From Pseudomonas thivervalensis (GTDB lineage: Bacteria > Pseudomonadota > Gammaproteobacteria > Pseudomonadales > Pseudomonadaceae), in assembly GCF_001269655.1 (NCBI RefSeq), contig NZ_LHVE01000013.1, forward strand, positions 62,001-126,000: a DNA stretch of 64,000 bases. The letters are read 5' to 3'. Both the position numbers and the translations under genes were made by a program. Shown in pieces: positions 7,131-15,952 of the stretch (position 1 is the stretch's first letter; each line of letters opens with the position of its first letter). The notes below the pieces were generated by a model. The model saw nothing but the letters and a program-made list of their open reading frames with translations. It searched no databases and was not told the origin of the DNA.

Positions 7131-9275
7131 TCAGAACAGTTCGTGCCGGGCGGCTTTCTCCAACAACAAGGCCGGCGGTGAGAAGCGCTCGCCGTATTGC
7201 TCGGCCAGGTACTGGGCACGACCGACAAAGTTCTGCAGTCCGTATTGGTTGATGAACTGCAATGCACCGCCGGTCCAGGCGGCGAAGCCAATGCCGAAGA
7301 TCGAGCCGACGTTGGCGTCAGCCGTCGAAGTCAGCACACCCTCCTCCACGCAGCGCACGGTTTCCAAGGCTTGGATGAACAGCAGGCGATCACGGATATC
7401 CTGCGGCGAAATCTGCCCTTCGGCTTGCTCGAAGCGGCTCCTTAGTTGCGGCCACAGGTACTTTTGGCCATTGGCCGGGTATTCATAGAAACCGCCGCCG
7501 GCGGCCTTGCCCGGACGCTTGTATTCGTTGAGCAGCAAGTCAATCACGGCGAACGCTGGGTGATCAATCGGCGTTTTCCCTTCTGCGCGCAGGTCCTTGG
7601 CGGTTTGCGTGCGGATATGGCTCATCAGGCTGAGGGAAACTTCGTCAGAGATCGCCAGAGGCCCGACCGGCATCCCGGCCTTGCGCGCTTCGGTTTCGAT
7701 CATCGGCGCACTCACGCCCTCGCCGAGCATGGCGATGCCCTCGTTGGTAAAGGTGCCGAACACCCGCGATGTGAAGAAACCGCGACTGTCGTTGACCACA
7801 ATCGGCGTCTTGTTGATCTGCAGGACAAAATCGAAACCCCGGGCCAGGGTAGCGTCACTGGTGCGCACGCCCTTGATGATCTCCACCAGGGGCATTTTTT
7901 CCACCGGGCTGAAGAAGTGCAGGCCGATAAACTTCGTCGGGTCCGGCACGGCCATGGCCAGACCGGTAATGGGCAAGGTCGAGGTGTTGGAGGCGATCAC
8001 CGCATCATCGCCCGCCACCGCCTGGGCGGCGGCCGACACGCTGGCCTTCAGGGCACGATCTTCGAATACCGCTTCGATGATCAAGTCGCAACCGGCCAGG
8101 TCCGCGTTGCTGTCGGTGGGGTGAATTCGCGCCAACGTGGCTTCGCGCTGCTCGGCCGTCAGTTGGCCGCGGGCAACCTTTTTATCCAGCAACGTCGCCG
8201 AACGGGCCTTGCCCCTCTCCGCAGCCACCAGATCGACATCCTTGAGTACCGCCGTGATGCCGGCCACGGCGCTGACGTAGGCAATACCCGCGCCCATCAT
8301 GCCCGCACCAAGCACGCCGACTTTTCTTGTCAGATAAGGCGCCAAGCCTTGTGGGCGAGAACCGCCAGCCTTGATCTCGTTGAGCTGGAACCAGAAAGTA
8401 CCGATCAGGTTCTTCGCCACCTGGCCGGTGGTCAGTTCGGTGAAGTAGCGGGTTTCAATCAGGTGGGCGGTGTCGAAATCAACCTGGGCACCCTCCACCG
8501 CGGCGCAGAGGATCTTCTCCGGCGCAGGCAGGCAGCCCTGGGTCTTGTTGCGCAGGATCGACGGGGCAATCGCCAGCATTTGCGCGACTTTCGGGTCGGA
8601 CGGCGTGCCCCCCGGCAGCCGATAGCCCCTTGCATCCCAGGGTTGCACGACACTGGGGTTGGTGAGAATCCAGGCCCGGGACTTGGCCAGCAGTTCGTCA
8701 CGATCCTTCGCCAGCTCATCGATCAAACCGGCCCGCAACGCCTGTTGTGCATTGACCTTCTTACCCTCAAGCAAATACGGCAGGGCCTTTTCCAAGCCGA
8801 GCAGGCGCACCATTCGCACCACCCCGCCGCCGCCCGGCAGCAGGCCGAGAGTGACTTCCGGCAAGCCAAGCTGCACCGATGGCAGGTCCAGCGCCACACG
8901 ATGATGGCAGGCCAGACAGATCTCCCAACCACCGCCGAGGGCCGCGCCATTGATCGCCGCCACCACGGGCTTTCCCAGGGTCTCCAAGGCACGCAGTTGC
9001 GCCTTGAGCAGCAGGACCATCTCGTAGAACGCCTTGGCCTCGGGCTGGCCGACCTTGACCAGTTCATTGAGGTCACCGCCGGCAAAAAACGTGTGCTTGG
9101 CCGAGGTGATGATCACCCCGGCAATCGAGTCCTTTTCAGCGTTCAAACGGGCGACGCAGGCGGCCATGGCCTCGCGGTAGCGCGCGTTCATGGTGTTGGC
9201 GCTCTGGCCCGGCATGTCCAGGGTCAGGACGACGATCCGGTCCTGGCCGATTTCGTAACGGATAGCAGCGGTCAT
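7131..9275 (-). CDS. fadB: Bifunctional enoyl-CoA hydratase/3-hydroxyacyl-CoA dehydrogenase
   Basis: This 714-residue trifunctional-type beta-oxidation enzyme has an N-terminal crotonase domain (1-190). It shows the oxyanion-hole segment AGGDLNELVKVG and the catalytic-loop NGAALGGGWEICLACHHR ahead of LPEVTLGLLPGGGG. A Rossmann NAD domain (about 310-490) begins VGVLGAGMMGAGIAY and carries NTSTLPIT and HFFSPVEKMPLVEII, with the catalytic His in the latter. The C-terminal dehydrogenase repeat contains GGGFYEY. It follows the thiolase gene by 21 bases and has an AAGGA ribosome site. It converts trans-2-enoyl-CoA to 3-ketoacyl-CoA in the cytosol. The symbol is by family: Pseudomonas carries several fadB/fadJ paralogues, and this one resembles PA1737 in length and context. 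Confidence 0.93.
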   Translation of the reverse strand: MTAAIRYEIGQDRIVVLTLDMPGQSANTMNARYREAMAACVARLNAEKDSIAGVIITSAKHTFFAGGDLNELVKVGQPEAKAFYEMVLLLKAQLRALETLGKPVVAAINGAALGGGWEICLACHHRVALDLPSVQLGLPEVTLGLLPGGGGVVRMVRLLGLEKALPYLLEGKKVNAQQALRAGLIDELAKDRDELLAKSRAWILTNPSVVQPWDARGYRLPGGTPSDPKVAQMLAIAPSILRNKTQGCLPAPEKILCAAVEGAQVDFDTAHLIETRYFTELTTGQVAKNLIGTFWFQLNEIKAGGSRPQGLAPYLTRKVGVLGAGMMGAGIAYVSAVAGITAVLKDVDLVAAERGKARSATLLDKKVARGQLTAEQREATLARIHPTDSNADLAGCDLIIEAVFEDRALKASVSAAAQAVAGDDAVIASNTSTLPITGLAMAVPDPTKFIGLHFFSPVEKMPLVEIIKGVRTSDATLARGFDFVLQINKTPIVVNDSRGFFTSRVFGTFTNEGIAMLGEGVSAPMIETEARKAGMPVGPLAISDEVSLSLMSHIRTQTAKDLRAEGKTPIDHPAFAVIDLLLNEYKRPGKAAGGGFYEYPANGQKYLWPQLRSRFEQAEGQISPQDIRDRLLFIQALETVRCVEEGVLTSTADANVGSIFGIGFAAWTGGALQFINQYGLQNFVGRAQYLAEQYGERFSPPALLLEKAARHELF

Positions 9276-9296
9276 AAGTGTTCCTTGAAGTCGGGC

Positions 9297-10502
9297 TCAG
9301 AGGCGTTCAATGACGGTGGCAATGCCCATGCCGCCGCCGACACAGAGGGTCGCCAGGCCATAGCGCAGGCGACGCGCCTCCAATTCGTCGAGCAGCGTGC
9401 CCAGGATTGCGCACCCGGTCGCTCCCAAGGGATGTCCCAGGGCGATGGAGCCACCATTGACGTTGACCTTGGCAGGGTCGATGGCCATGTCGCGGATAAA
9501 CTTGAGCACCACCGAGGCGAAGGCTTCGTTGACTTCGAACAGGTCGATGTCCTCCACCCGCAACCCGGCCTTGACCAGGGCCTTGCGGGTGGCCGGCGCC
9601 GGGCCGGTGAGCATGATGGTCGGGTCGGTGCTGGTAACGGCGGTGGCGACGATCCGTGCCCGGGGTTGCAGGCCCAGGGCGCGCCCCTTGGCTTCGGAAC
9701 CGATCAACATCAGCGCCGCACCGTCGACGATGCCGGAACTGTTGCCTGGCGTGTGCACATGATGGATTCGCTCCACATGGCTGTAGACCCGCAACGCCGT
9801 GCCATCGAAGCCCATCTGGCCCATGACTTCGAAACTCGGCTTGAGCTTGCCCAGGCCTTCGAGCGTGGAGTCGGCGCGGATGAATTCGTCGCGATCCAGC
9901 AGCACGATGCCATTCTGGTCCCGCACGGCGACCAAGGATTTATCGAACGAACCGTCGGCCCGGGCGCGAGCGGCTTTTTGCTGGGAATGCAGCGCGTAGC
10001 TGTCGACATCCTCGCGGCTGAAGCCTTCCAAGGTGGCGATCAGGTCGGCGCCGATGCCCTGGGGTATGAAGTGGCCGTGCAGGTTGGATTGCGGATCCAG
10101 CGCCCACGCACCGCCATCGCTGCCCATGGGCACCCGGGACATGGATTCGACGCCGCCGGCCACTACCAGGTCTTCGAACCCGGAACGCACCTTCATGGCC
10201 GCCAGGTTCACCGCTTCCAGGCCCGAGGCGCAAAACCGATTGAGTTGCACGCCGGCCACACTGACATCCCAATCGGCCACCAGCGCAGCCGTCTTGGCGA
10301 TATCGGCGCCCTGCTCTCCCACCGGCGTCACGCAACCGAGCACGATGTCGTCGACCTGGCTGGTGTCCAGGTCCATACGCTGCTGCAAGGCGCTGAGCAG
10401 GCCGCCCATCAGGTTCACCGGTTTGACGCTGTGCAAGGCTCCGTCGGCTTTGCCCTTGCCGCGAGGCGTGCGTAATGCGTCGAAAATCAAAGCTTGGGTC
10501 AT
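9297..10502 (-). CDS. fadA: Acetyl-CoA C-acyltransferase (thiolase)
   Basis: A 401-residue thiolase that performs the last step of beta-oxidation. The acyl-accepting Cys91 lies in NRFCASGLEA. The GHPLGATG block (His357) and the C-terminal CVGGGMG (Cys387) supply the rest of the active site. The start at 10502 has AGGA 5 bases upstream. An upstream in-frame extension to 10568 is not needed by the family. It is the promoter-proximal gene of a two-gene operon with the hydratase/dehydrogenase. Chain-length preference is not readable from sequence, and it could equally be described as an acetyl-CoA acetyltransferase (FadI-like). Confidence 0.92.
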   Translation of the reverse strand: MTQALIFDALRTPRGKGKADGALHSVKPVNLMGGLLSALQQRMDLDTSQVDDIVLGCVTPVGEQGADIAKTAALVADWDVSVAGVQLNRFCASGLEAVNLAAMKVRSGFEDLVVAGGVESMSRVPMGSDGGAWALDPQSNLHGHFIPQGIGADLIATLEGFSREDVDSYALHSQQKAARARADGSFDKSLVAVRDQNGIVLLDRDEFIRADSTLEGLGKLKPSFEVMGQMGFDGTALRVYSHVERIHHVHTPGNSSGIVDGAALMLIGSEAKGRALGLQPRARIVATAVTSTDPTIMLTGPAPATRKALVKAGLRVEDIDLFEVNEAFASVVLKFIRDMAIDPAKVNVNGGSIALGHPLGATGCAILGTLLDELEARRLRYGLATLCVGGGMGIATVIERL

Positions 10503-10890
10503 GACCATCCTCGAAACCATGGGCGTAATGCGATGCCTCAACCATAAGCCCAGCGGCGCCGGATTCAATGACCACAGCGCTCAATGGCGTTGACGACCAC
10601 GCTCAGACGAACGGTAGCGAGCTATCGGGTTAACCGATTCAGGAGGGCAAGCTGTCTAGCAAAAGGGCCAGCAGGAAGGTGGCAATGGGCCTCATGCCTT
10701 TTTTATAGCGATGTTCTACAAACTGATACGAATTGGATCTAAGCCAAGGCGGCCGCGGCCCCTAATGTAATCCTTGTACAAGTTAGTCGTCGGGTTTTGC
10801 CGAGGCGCTTGTCGGAACAGGAAGTGCAACGCCAGCCGTCATGGATATGCAGGCTGGTCTTTAGGAAATAACAAAAAAGGCGGGTCAGCC
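10503..10890. other. Intergenic region upstream of thiolase operon and small membrane peptide
   Basis: This 388-base gap separates divergent genes. It contains a short palindrome CCTTGTACAAGT near 10770. I looked for a PsrA-type GAAAC/GTTTC operator like that of the ETF-ubiquinone oxidoreductase gene and did not find a clear one. No gene is supported, apart from a possible small frame overlapping the 31-residue peptide. Confidence 0.45.
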
Positions 10891-10986
10891 ATGTTCAAAC
10901 AATCGAAAGTTCGTCAAGCCGGACTCATTCTCTTTGCCACGACGCTGCTGTTGATTTTGCCGAATATCACCAAGGTGATTGGCTGA
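10891..10986 (+). CDS. 31-residue single-span membrane peptide
   Basis: A short frame from the ATG at 10891 encodes a basic N-terminus (MFKQSKVRQA), one hydrophobic segment (GLILFATTLLLILP) and a short polar end (NITKVIG). AAAAAGGCGGG about 8-12 bases upstream can serve as the ribosome site. The positive-inside pattern predicts an N-in single-span inner-membrane peptide. It precedes the cytochrome c gene by 125 bases on the same strand and could be co-transcribed. Function unknown. The neat topology and ribosome site favour a real gene over chance. Confidence 0.55.
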   Translation: MFKQSKVRQAGLILFATTLLLILPNITKVIG

Positions 10987-11111
10987 ATCCTGCGCGGGGC
11001 ACCTGCACCATCCAATACGTTGTGTCGCCAAAAAATGTGATGGGTTCTCTGTTCGAGCTGCGATGGCTGTGCCAACCTTTGCGGCTCCCCTCGACATGGA
11101 AGGCGATCGAT

Positions 11112-11924
11112 TTGAAAGCTCTCATTGTGTTCGGGGCGTTGCTGCTCAGCACGCCCCTTTATGCCGCGCAACTCGTGCTGGAGTTGGGCGCGAGCACGCG
11201 CACCTGGCAAACTGAAGAACTGCTCAAGCACCCGGACGCGCGAATGGTCCAGATTGCTGAGGACGTTTCCTACAAGAAACCCATGAGTTATCGAGCCGTG
11301 CCACTGACGTCACTGTTGACGGGCATCCAGCCGGACGACCACCTGCAGGCCGTTGCCCTGGACGGCTTCGCAGCCGAAATGCCGGCAGCGCCATTACTCA
11401 ACAAGAGCGGGGCCCGGGCCTGGCTGGCGATAGAGGACCCGGCCCAACCCTGGCCGTCCCTGGGAGAAGGCAAGTCCAGTGCAGGGCCTTTCTACCTGGT
11501 CTGGACCGATCCTCAGGCAGGTCATATCAGCCCGGAACAATGGCCCTATGCGGTGGCGAGCATCAAGCGCCTGTCGGCGGTGGCCGAACGCTTCCCGGCG
11601 CTGTTGCCGGCGCCCAACCTGGCCAAGGACGACCCGGTCAACAAGGGTTTCGCGCTGTTCCAGAAAAACTGCCTGGCGTGTCATCGGCTCAACGGCGCTG
11701 GCGACGCACAGTTCGGTCCCGATCTGAACGTTCCCTTTAATCCGACCGAATACTTCTCAGGGGATTTCCTCAAGCGCTACATTCGCGACCCGCAAGGCCT
11801 GCGACGCTGGCCCCAGGGCAAGATGCCCGGGTTCTCGGCAGCAGTGCTGCCAGACTCGGAGCTGGATTTGCTGGTGGGGTATTTGAAGCATATGGCGGGG
11901 CGCAAGCAGCCATTGGCCCCGTGA
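11112..11924 (+). CDS. Periplasmic monohaem cytochrome c with N-terminal oxidoreductase-like domain
   Basis: One CLACH haem-binding motif lies near residue 197 (TTG numbering), with a distal Met candidate in GKMPGF near residue 246. This gives a class I cytochrome c domain in the C-terminal third. The N-terminal 170 residues (WQTEELLKHPDARMVQIAED, later AGPFYLVWTDP) resemble the small molybdopterin-oxidoreductase-like domain seen in some periplasmic proteins, but this is tentative. I start at a TTG (11112) after AAGGCGATCGAT, because it gives a textbook signal peptide (KALIVFGALLLSTPLYA-A). The ATG at 11022 would add 30 residues ahead of that signal. It probably passes electrons in the periplasm; the partner is unknown. 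Confidence 0.8.
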   Translation: MKALIVFGALLLSTPLYAAQLVLELGASTRTWQTEELLKHPDARMVQIAEDVSYKKPMSYRAVPLTSLLTGIQPDDHLQAVALDGFAAEMPAAPLLNKSGARAWLAIEDPAQPWPSLGEGKSSAGPFYLVWTDPQAGHISPEQWPYAVASIKRLSAVAERFPALLPAPNLAKDDPVNKGFALFQKNCLACHRLNGAGDAQFGPDLNVPFNPTEYFSGDFLKRYIRDPQGLRRWPQGKMPGFSAAVLPDSELDLLVGYLKHMAGRKQPLAP

Positions 11925-11937
11925 GATAGATTTTTGG

Positions 11938-12032
11938 TGGCGAGGGAGCTTGCTCCCGCTCGAGTGCGAAGCGCTCGCAAGCTTTACAAGGGGCTGCTAC
12001 GCAGCCCAGCGGGAGCAAGCTCCCTCGCCACA
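11938..12032. repeat. REP inverted pair (GTGGCGAGGG family)
   Basis: GTGGCGAGGGAGCTTGCTCC and its inverted partner GGGAGCAAGCTCCCTCGCCAC flank about 50 bases that include GGGGCTGCTACGCAGCCC. It lies between the convergent cytochrome and transglutaminase genes. Confidence 0.88.
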
Positions 12033-12052
12033 AAAGCTCGCTCGCCAGATGA

Positions 12053-12853
12053 TCATTGCTGTTGCACCGTAATCACTGGCGCCGCTGTCACCACCAGCTT
12101 GGCATGCATCTGCTCACAACCGCCGCGGCGCATGCCACGCACCGGGCAGGCGTCCAGGTAATCCAGGCCCACGGCCAGTTTCAAATGGCGCTCCGGGCGA
12201 GCCAGTTGGTTGGTCACGTCGAAGCTGTACCAGGCGTCGTCCAGCCAGGCCTCTGCCCAGGCATGGCTCGCCAGGTGTTCGCTCTCTTCGCTGAACAAAT
12301 ACCCCGACACATACCGCGCTGGCACGCCCAGGCTACGCGCGCAGGCCAGGAAGGCATGGGTGTGGTCCTGGCACACCCCGCTACCACCGGCGAAAGCCTG
12401 GGCCGCGCTGGTCTCGACTGCCGTGGCGCCCGGGGTGTAGAGCATGTGCTGGTTCAGCCCGTGCATCAGGTCGATCAGCGCCGTGCGATCGCGACGCTGC
12501 TGGCATTGCTGCGCGGCGAAGGCCCGAAGGGCTTCGTCCGCCTCGGTCAGCCGGGTGAAGCGCAGGAACGGCAGCGCCGACTGGCTTTCATGCTCGGCTT
12601 CGCGCAACGGATCGATATCCACCTGCCCGCGGGCGCCGATGATGACCGTTTCGTGGGGCTCGTCCAGGGTCAGTACGTGCAGGATGTTGCCGAACGGATC
12701 CAGCTGCGCCCGCACCGGCCGCGGCAAATCAAGCTGCCAGCTCAGCACATGCTGGCGTTCGCTGTCGTGGGGTGTCAGGCGCAGGTACTGGATGCTGGCG
12801 CGAACCTGGTCTTCATAGTGGTAGGCCGTTTCGTGGCTGATCGAGAGTCTCAT
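12053..12853 (-). CDS. Transglutaminase-like cysteine protease family protein
   Basis: 266 residues with a bacterial transglutaminase N-terminal beta domain (1-95, beginning MRLSISHETAYHYEDQVRAS) and a papain-like core. The triad is visible: Cys161 in GSGVCQDHTH, His197 in ASHAWAEAW and Asp212 in YSFDVTN. There is no signal peptide, so it is cytosolic. It is the last gene of a three-gene operon (ATP-grasp, alpha-E, transglutaminase) and overlaps the alpha-E stop by 4 bases. Such enzymes hydrolyse or form amide bonds. With an ATP-grasp ligase next door, a peptide-bond substrate made by that ligase is a reasonable inference. Confidence 0.9.
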   Translation of the reverse strand: MRLSISHETAYHYEDQVRASIQYLRLTPHDSERQHVLSWQLDLPRPVRAQLDPFGNILHVLTLDEPHETVIIGARGQVDIDPLREAEHESQSALPFLRFTRLTEADEALRAFAAQQCQQRRDRTALIDLMHGLNQHMLYTPGATAVETSAAQAFAGGSGVCQDHTHAFLACARSLGVPARYVSGYLFSEESEHLASHAWAEAWLDDAWYSFDVTNQLARPERHLKLAVGLDYLDACPVRGMRRGGCEQMHAKLVVTAAPVITVQQQ

Positions 12854-13800
12854 ATGACCTCCAGGTAGGAACTGTGAATGGCATCACCCAGTTCACGAAC
12901 CAGTGGGATGAATTCGGTGAGCCAGGCATGCAGGCCCCCGTCGAGGATTTCGTTGATGCAGGTGTAGCGCAGGCGTGCGTCCATTTCCGCCGCCAGCCGT
13001 TGTGCCTGTCGGCCGTTGGTGCCCGGTAGGCTGGCGAGGATCTGGTTGATTTCTTCGGTGCAGGCGCGCAGCGAGCGCGGCACGTCGGCGCGCAACAGCA
13101 ACAGCTCAGCCACATGGCGAGCGCCCGGGGCTTCACGGTAGATCTCGGTGTAGGCCTCGAAAGACGACAAGGCCCGCAACAAGGCGCTCCATTGGTAGTA
13201 CGCGTGGGCCGTGCCATCGCTGACCGCGTCGGCCTGGTCGCCGGCCATTTCGTAGCGGGCATCGAGCAAGCGCAGGGTGTTGTCGGCCCTTTCGATAAAC
13301 GTCCCCAGGCGAATGAACCTGAACGCGTCGTTACGCATGATGGTGCCGTAGGTAGCACCGCGAAACAGGTGGGATCGCTCCTTGATCCACTCGCAGAAAC
13401 GGCTCATGCCATAGCGGTTCAAGCCTTGCTCGGCGATACCCCGGATATCCAACCAGGTGGCGTTGACGTTTTCCCACATGTCGGCGGTGATTCGGCCACG
13501 TACCGCGTGGGCACTGGCTCGCGCAGAGCCGAGGCAACTGTAGATGCTGGCCAGGTTCGCCGCTTCCAGGGCAAAGAAATGCAGCAAGCGCTCAGCGTGC
13601 AAGTCGCCGTGTCGCTCCCGGTAATCATCCAACGTGCCGGTGATCAACAATGGCATGGCCAGCTCGTGCAGGCCGTCGCCACGTCCATCCTGGGGCATCA
13701 GCGACAACGAATAACTGACGTCGAGCATCCGCGCGAGGTTTTCCGCACGCTCCAGGTAGCGCGACATCCAATACAGGTCCGAGGCGGTTCTACTCAGCAT
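12850..13800 (-). CDS. Alpha-E domain-containing protein
   Basis: A 316-residue, almost all-helical protein of the alpha-E (DUF403) family. It starts MLSRTASDLYWMSRYLERAENLARMLD, the characteristic opening, and holds conserved WENVNATWLDIRGIAEQGL and FIRLGTFIERADNTLRLLDARY. The biochemical function of the family is unknown. It is nearly always encoded beside a circularly permuted ATP-grasp protein and a transglutaminase, as here. The start follows the ATP-grasp stop by 9 bases, and the gene overlaps the transglutaminase start by 4 bases. Translational coupling and a shared complex or pathway are likely. Confidence 0.93.
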   Translation of the reverse strand: MLSRTASDLYWMSRYLERAENLARMLDVSYSLSLMPQDGRGDGLHELAMPLLITGTLDDYRERHGDLHAERLLHFFALEAANLASIYSCLGSARASAHAVRGRITADMWENVNATWLDIRGIAEQGLNRYGMSRFCEWIKERSHLFRGATYGTIMRNDAFRFIRLGTFIERADNTLRLLDARYEMAGDQADAVSDGTAHAYYQWSALLRALSSFEAYTEIYREAPGARHVAELLLLRADVPRSLRACTEEINQILASLPGTNGRQAQRLAAEMDARLRYTCINEILDGGLHAWLTEFIPLVRELGDAIHSSYLEVI

Positions 13801-13809
13801 GGCAGCTCC

Positions 13810-15219
13810 TCAATCCTCGACCACCCAGGTGTCCTTGGTTCCACCACCCTGGGATGAGTTCACCACCAGGGAGCCTTCGCGCAGCGCCACCCGTGTCAGC
13901 CCGCCAGGCACCACGCGGGTCTCGCGGCCGGCCAGCACAAACGGACGCAAGTCGATATGACGCGGGGCGATGCCGTTTTCGACAAAGGTCGGGCACGTCG
14001 AAAGCGACAGCGTCGGCTGGGCAATGTAAGCGTGCGGCTTGGCCTTGATTCGCTCGCGAAAGGCATCGATTTGCGCCGTCGTCGCGGCCGGTCCAACCAG
14101 CATTCCATAACCACCGGAGCCCTGGGTTTCCTTGACCACCAGCTCGGGAAGATTCGCCAGCACGTGGGAAAGCTCAGCAGGATTACGGCACTGCCATGTA
14201 GGAACATTCTTCAGGATCGGCTCTTCGTCCAGGTAAAAACGGATCATGTCGGTGACGAACGGGTACACCGACTTGTCGTCCGCCACGCCCGTGCCGATGG
14301 CATTGGCCAGCACCACGTTGCCGGAACGGTAGGAGTACAACAGGCCCGGTACGCCGAGCATCGAATCCGGGTTGAAAGCCAGTGGGTCGAGGAATGCGTC
14401 GTCGAGGCGCCGATAGATCACATCCACCGCTTTCGGCCCGTCGGTGGTGCGCATGAACACCTTGTCATCCCGCACGAAGAGGTCGGCGCCTTCCACCAAC
14501 TCCACGCCCATCTCCCGGGCCAGGAATGCGTGCTCGAAGAACGCGCTGTTGAAACGCCCCGGCGTCAACACTACGACGCTAGGGTCGTCCAGCGGGCTGG
14601 AGCTTTTCAGGGTGTCGAGCAGCAGGTTCGGATAATGGTCGATGGGCGCGATGCGTTGGGCGGCGAACAGCTCGGGAAACAGGCGCATCATCATCTTGCG
14701 GTCTTCAAGCATGTAGCTGACGCCGCTGGGCGTGCGCAGATTGTCTTCGAGCACGTAGTAGGTGCCGTCCCCGTCTCGGACCAGGTCGACACCGCAAATG
14801 TGGGCATAGATGTCACGGTGCAAGTCCAGCCCCTGCATCGCCAGTTGGTATTGCTCGTTGGCCAGCACCTGCTCGGCGGGAATGATGCCGGCGCGGATGA
14901 TCCGTTGTTCGTGGTAGAGGTCGGCCAGGAACATGTTCAGCGCCTTGACCCTTTGGATGCAGCCACGCTCGACCACCCGCCATTCACTGGCCGGGATGCT
15001 GCGCGGGATGGTGTCGAACGGGATCAGGCGCTCGGTGCCCTGCTCGTCCCCGTAGAGCGTGAACGTAATGCCGGCACGATGAAACAACAGGTCCGCTTCG
15101 CGCCTGCGTTGCGCCAGCAGCTCGTCAGGCGTATCGGCCAGCCAGCGGGCAAATGCCTCGTAATGAGGACGGACCTGGCCATTGGCGTCGTACATTTCAT
15201 CAAAACCGCTGCGGATCAT
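13810..15219 (-). CDS. Circularly permuted type 2 ATP-grasp protein
   Basis: 469 residues from the ATG at 15219, which has an AAGGAG site 7 bases upstream. A longer frame to 15468 is rejected on that ground. Family blocks include MIRSGFDEMYDANGQVRPHY, the FDTIPRSIPASEW segment, LEDNLRTPSGVSYMLEDR (nucleotide/metal-binding region), LYSYRSGNVVLANAIGTGVADDK and VVKETQGSGGYGMLVGPAAT (glycine-rich phosphate-binding loop). ATP-grasp enzymes join a carboxylate to an amine through an acyl phosphate. The family has been predicted from gene neighbourhoods to make small peptides, but no product is known. It leads a tightly packed operon with alpha-E and transglutaminase-like genes. Confidence 0.93.
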   Translation of the reverse strand: MIRSGFDEMYDANGQVRPHYEAFARWLADTPDELLAQRRREADLLFHRAGITFTLYGDEQGTERLIPFDTIPRSIPASEWRVVERGCIQRVKALNMFLADLYHEQRIIRAGIIPAEQVLANEQYQLAMQGLDLHRDIYAHICGVDLVRDGDGTYYVLEDNLRTPSGVSYMLEDRKMMMRLFPELFAAQRIAPIDHYPNLLLDTLKSSSPLDDPSVVVLTPGRFNSAFFEHAFLAREMGVELVEGADLFVRDDKVFMRTTDGPKAVDVIYRRLDDAFLDPLAFNPDSMLGVPGLLYSYRSGNVVLANAIGTGVADDKSVYPFVTDMIRFYLDEEPILKNVPTWQCRNPAELSHVLANLPELVVKETQGSGGYGMLVGPAATTAQIDAFRERIKAKPHAYIAQPTLSLSTCPTFVENGIAPRHIDLRPFVLAGRETRVVPGGLTRVALREGSLVVNSSQGGGTKDTWVVED

Positions 15220-15428
15220 GCCGTACTCCTTGTCACCCTGGCAGCAAGCTTCGCAAGCCCCGTGCCATCGGCATAAACGCTTTATGATCAACGGGTTGGA
15301 TTCTCCACTGACAGGCTGCGCACTTCTATGGTGCGGCAAATGGCCCCGACCCGCTGCCCCCCGCTTCATTGCGACGCAGGGGCGTCGCTTTCCTGAGCAT
15401 AGTCGACTCTTTGACGGTGGCTGGCTGT

Positions 15429-15545
15429 GCCATCGCCATCGCCATCGCGAGCAGGCTCGCTCCCACAAGGGATCCGTGGTGAATGCAGATTTTGTGACTG
15501 CTTGAGCTCAACTGTGGGAGCGAGCCTGCTCGCGATAGCGGTGGG
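15429..15545. repeat. REP inverted pair (GTGGGAGCGAGC family) with GCCATC hexamer run
   Basis: Two opposed REP units, CGCGAGCAGGCTCGCTCCCAC and GTGGGAGCGAGCCTGCTCGC, are separated by about 60 bases. The left unit is extended by three tandem GCCATC hexamers. A comparable extension occurs at 35.7 kb. Confidence 0.88.
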
Positions 15546-15560
15546 TCAGATGCGCACATG

Positions 15561-15587
15561 AAAACGGCCGACACAAAGGTCAGCCGT
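15561..15587 (-). terminator. Probable terminator of rraB
   Basis: On the minus strand ACGGCTGACC, a short loop and GTCGGCCGT lead into TTTTCATG, 24 bases beyond the rraB stop codon. The stem has one or two mismatches. Confidence 0.6.
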
Positions 15588-15610
15588 TGCTGTGGTTGCG
15601 GTGAGGATTG

Positions 15611-15952
15611 TCAGGCCTGCAGGCGCCGGATCTCTTGCTTGACCCCCCAGCCCTCGATAACCCCCCCCAAGGGTTCGACGACTGCTTCAAAGTCTTGCTC
15701 GAAGTCGCCAATATCATCGTAAGTGGCGTACATCACCCGGCTCAGTTCCAATGACCAAGCCCCGTCGTCCCGTGCACTGATCTGCGCGTTCAACGATTCG
15801 CCCCGAAAATGACCTGCCGCCCTGCGCGCCCGCTCCTCGTCCGGGAAAATGGCGTAGAACTCAATGGGATGGAATCGGGAAAAATCGAAACCGCCTTCTT
15901 TCATGCGGCGTAATACGCTGGTGCTGATGTCTTCTTGATAGGCTGTGCTCAT
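15611..15952 (-). CDS. rraB: Ribonuclease E inhibitor RraB family protein
   Basis: RraB binds the C-terminal half of RNase E and dampens mRNA decay. This 113-residue acidic protein shows the family pattern: IEFYAIFPDEERARRAAGHF, then VMYATYDDIGDFEQDFEAVVEPLGGVIEGWGVKQE at the C-terminus. The start at 15952 follows GGAGGACGTTTC, a strong ribosome site. A 7-residue longer frame is not needed. It is monocistronic, with its own terminator and a REP pair downstream. Family assignment is from remembered consensus. Its presumed target gene rne is at 60.3 kb of this window. Confidence 0.78.
   Translation of the reverse strand: MSTAYQEDISTSVLRRMKEGGFDFSRFHPIEFYAIFPDEERARRAAGHFRGESLNAQISARDDGAWSLELSRVMYATYDDIGDFEQDFEAVVEPLGGVIEGWGVKQEIRRLQA

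Noticed and set aside
7446..10475. A 1009-codon open frame antisense to the thiolase and hydratase/dehydrogenase genes
   Set aside because: The product is His/Gln/Arg-rich without any family motif, and both genes on the other strand have full active sites.
15429..15545. Possible CRISPR-like repeat array
   Set aside because: Only two inverted copies and a hexamer run are present. Spacing and orientation are those of a REP pair, not direct repeats with spacers.
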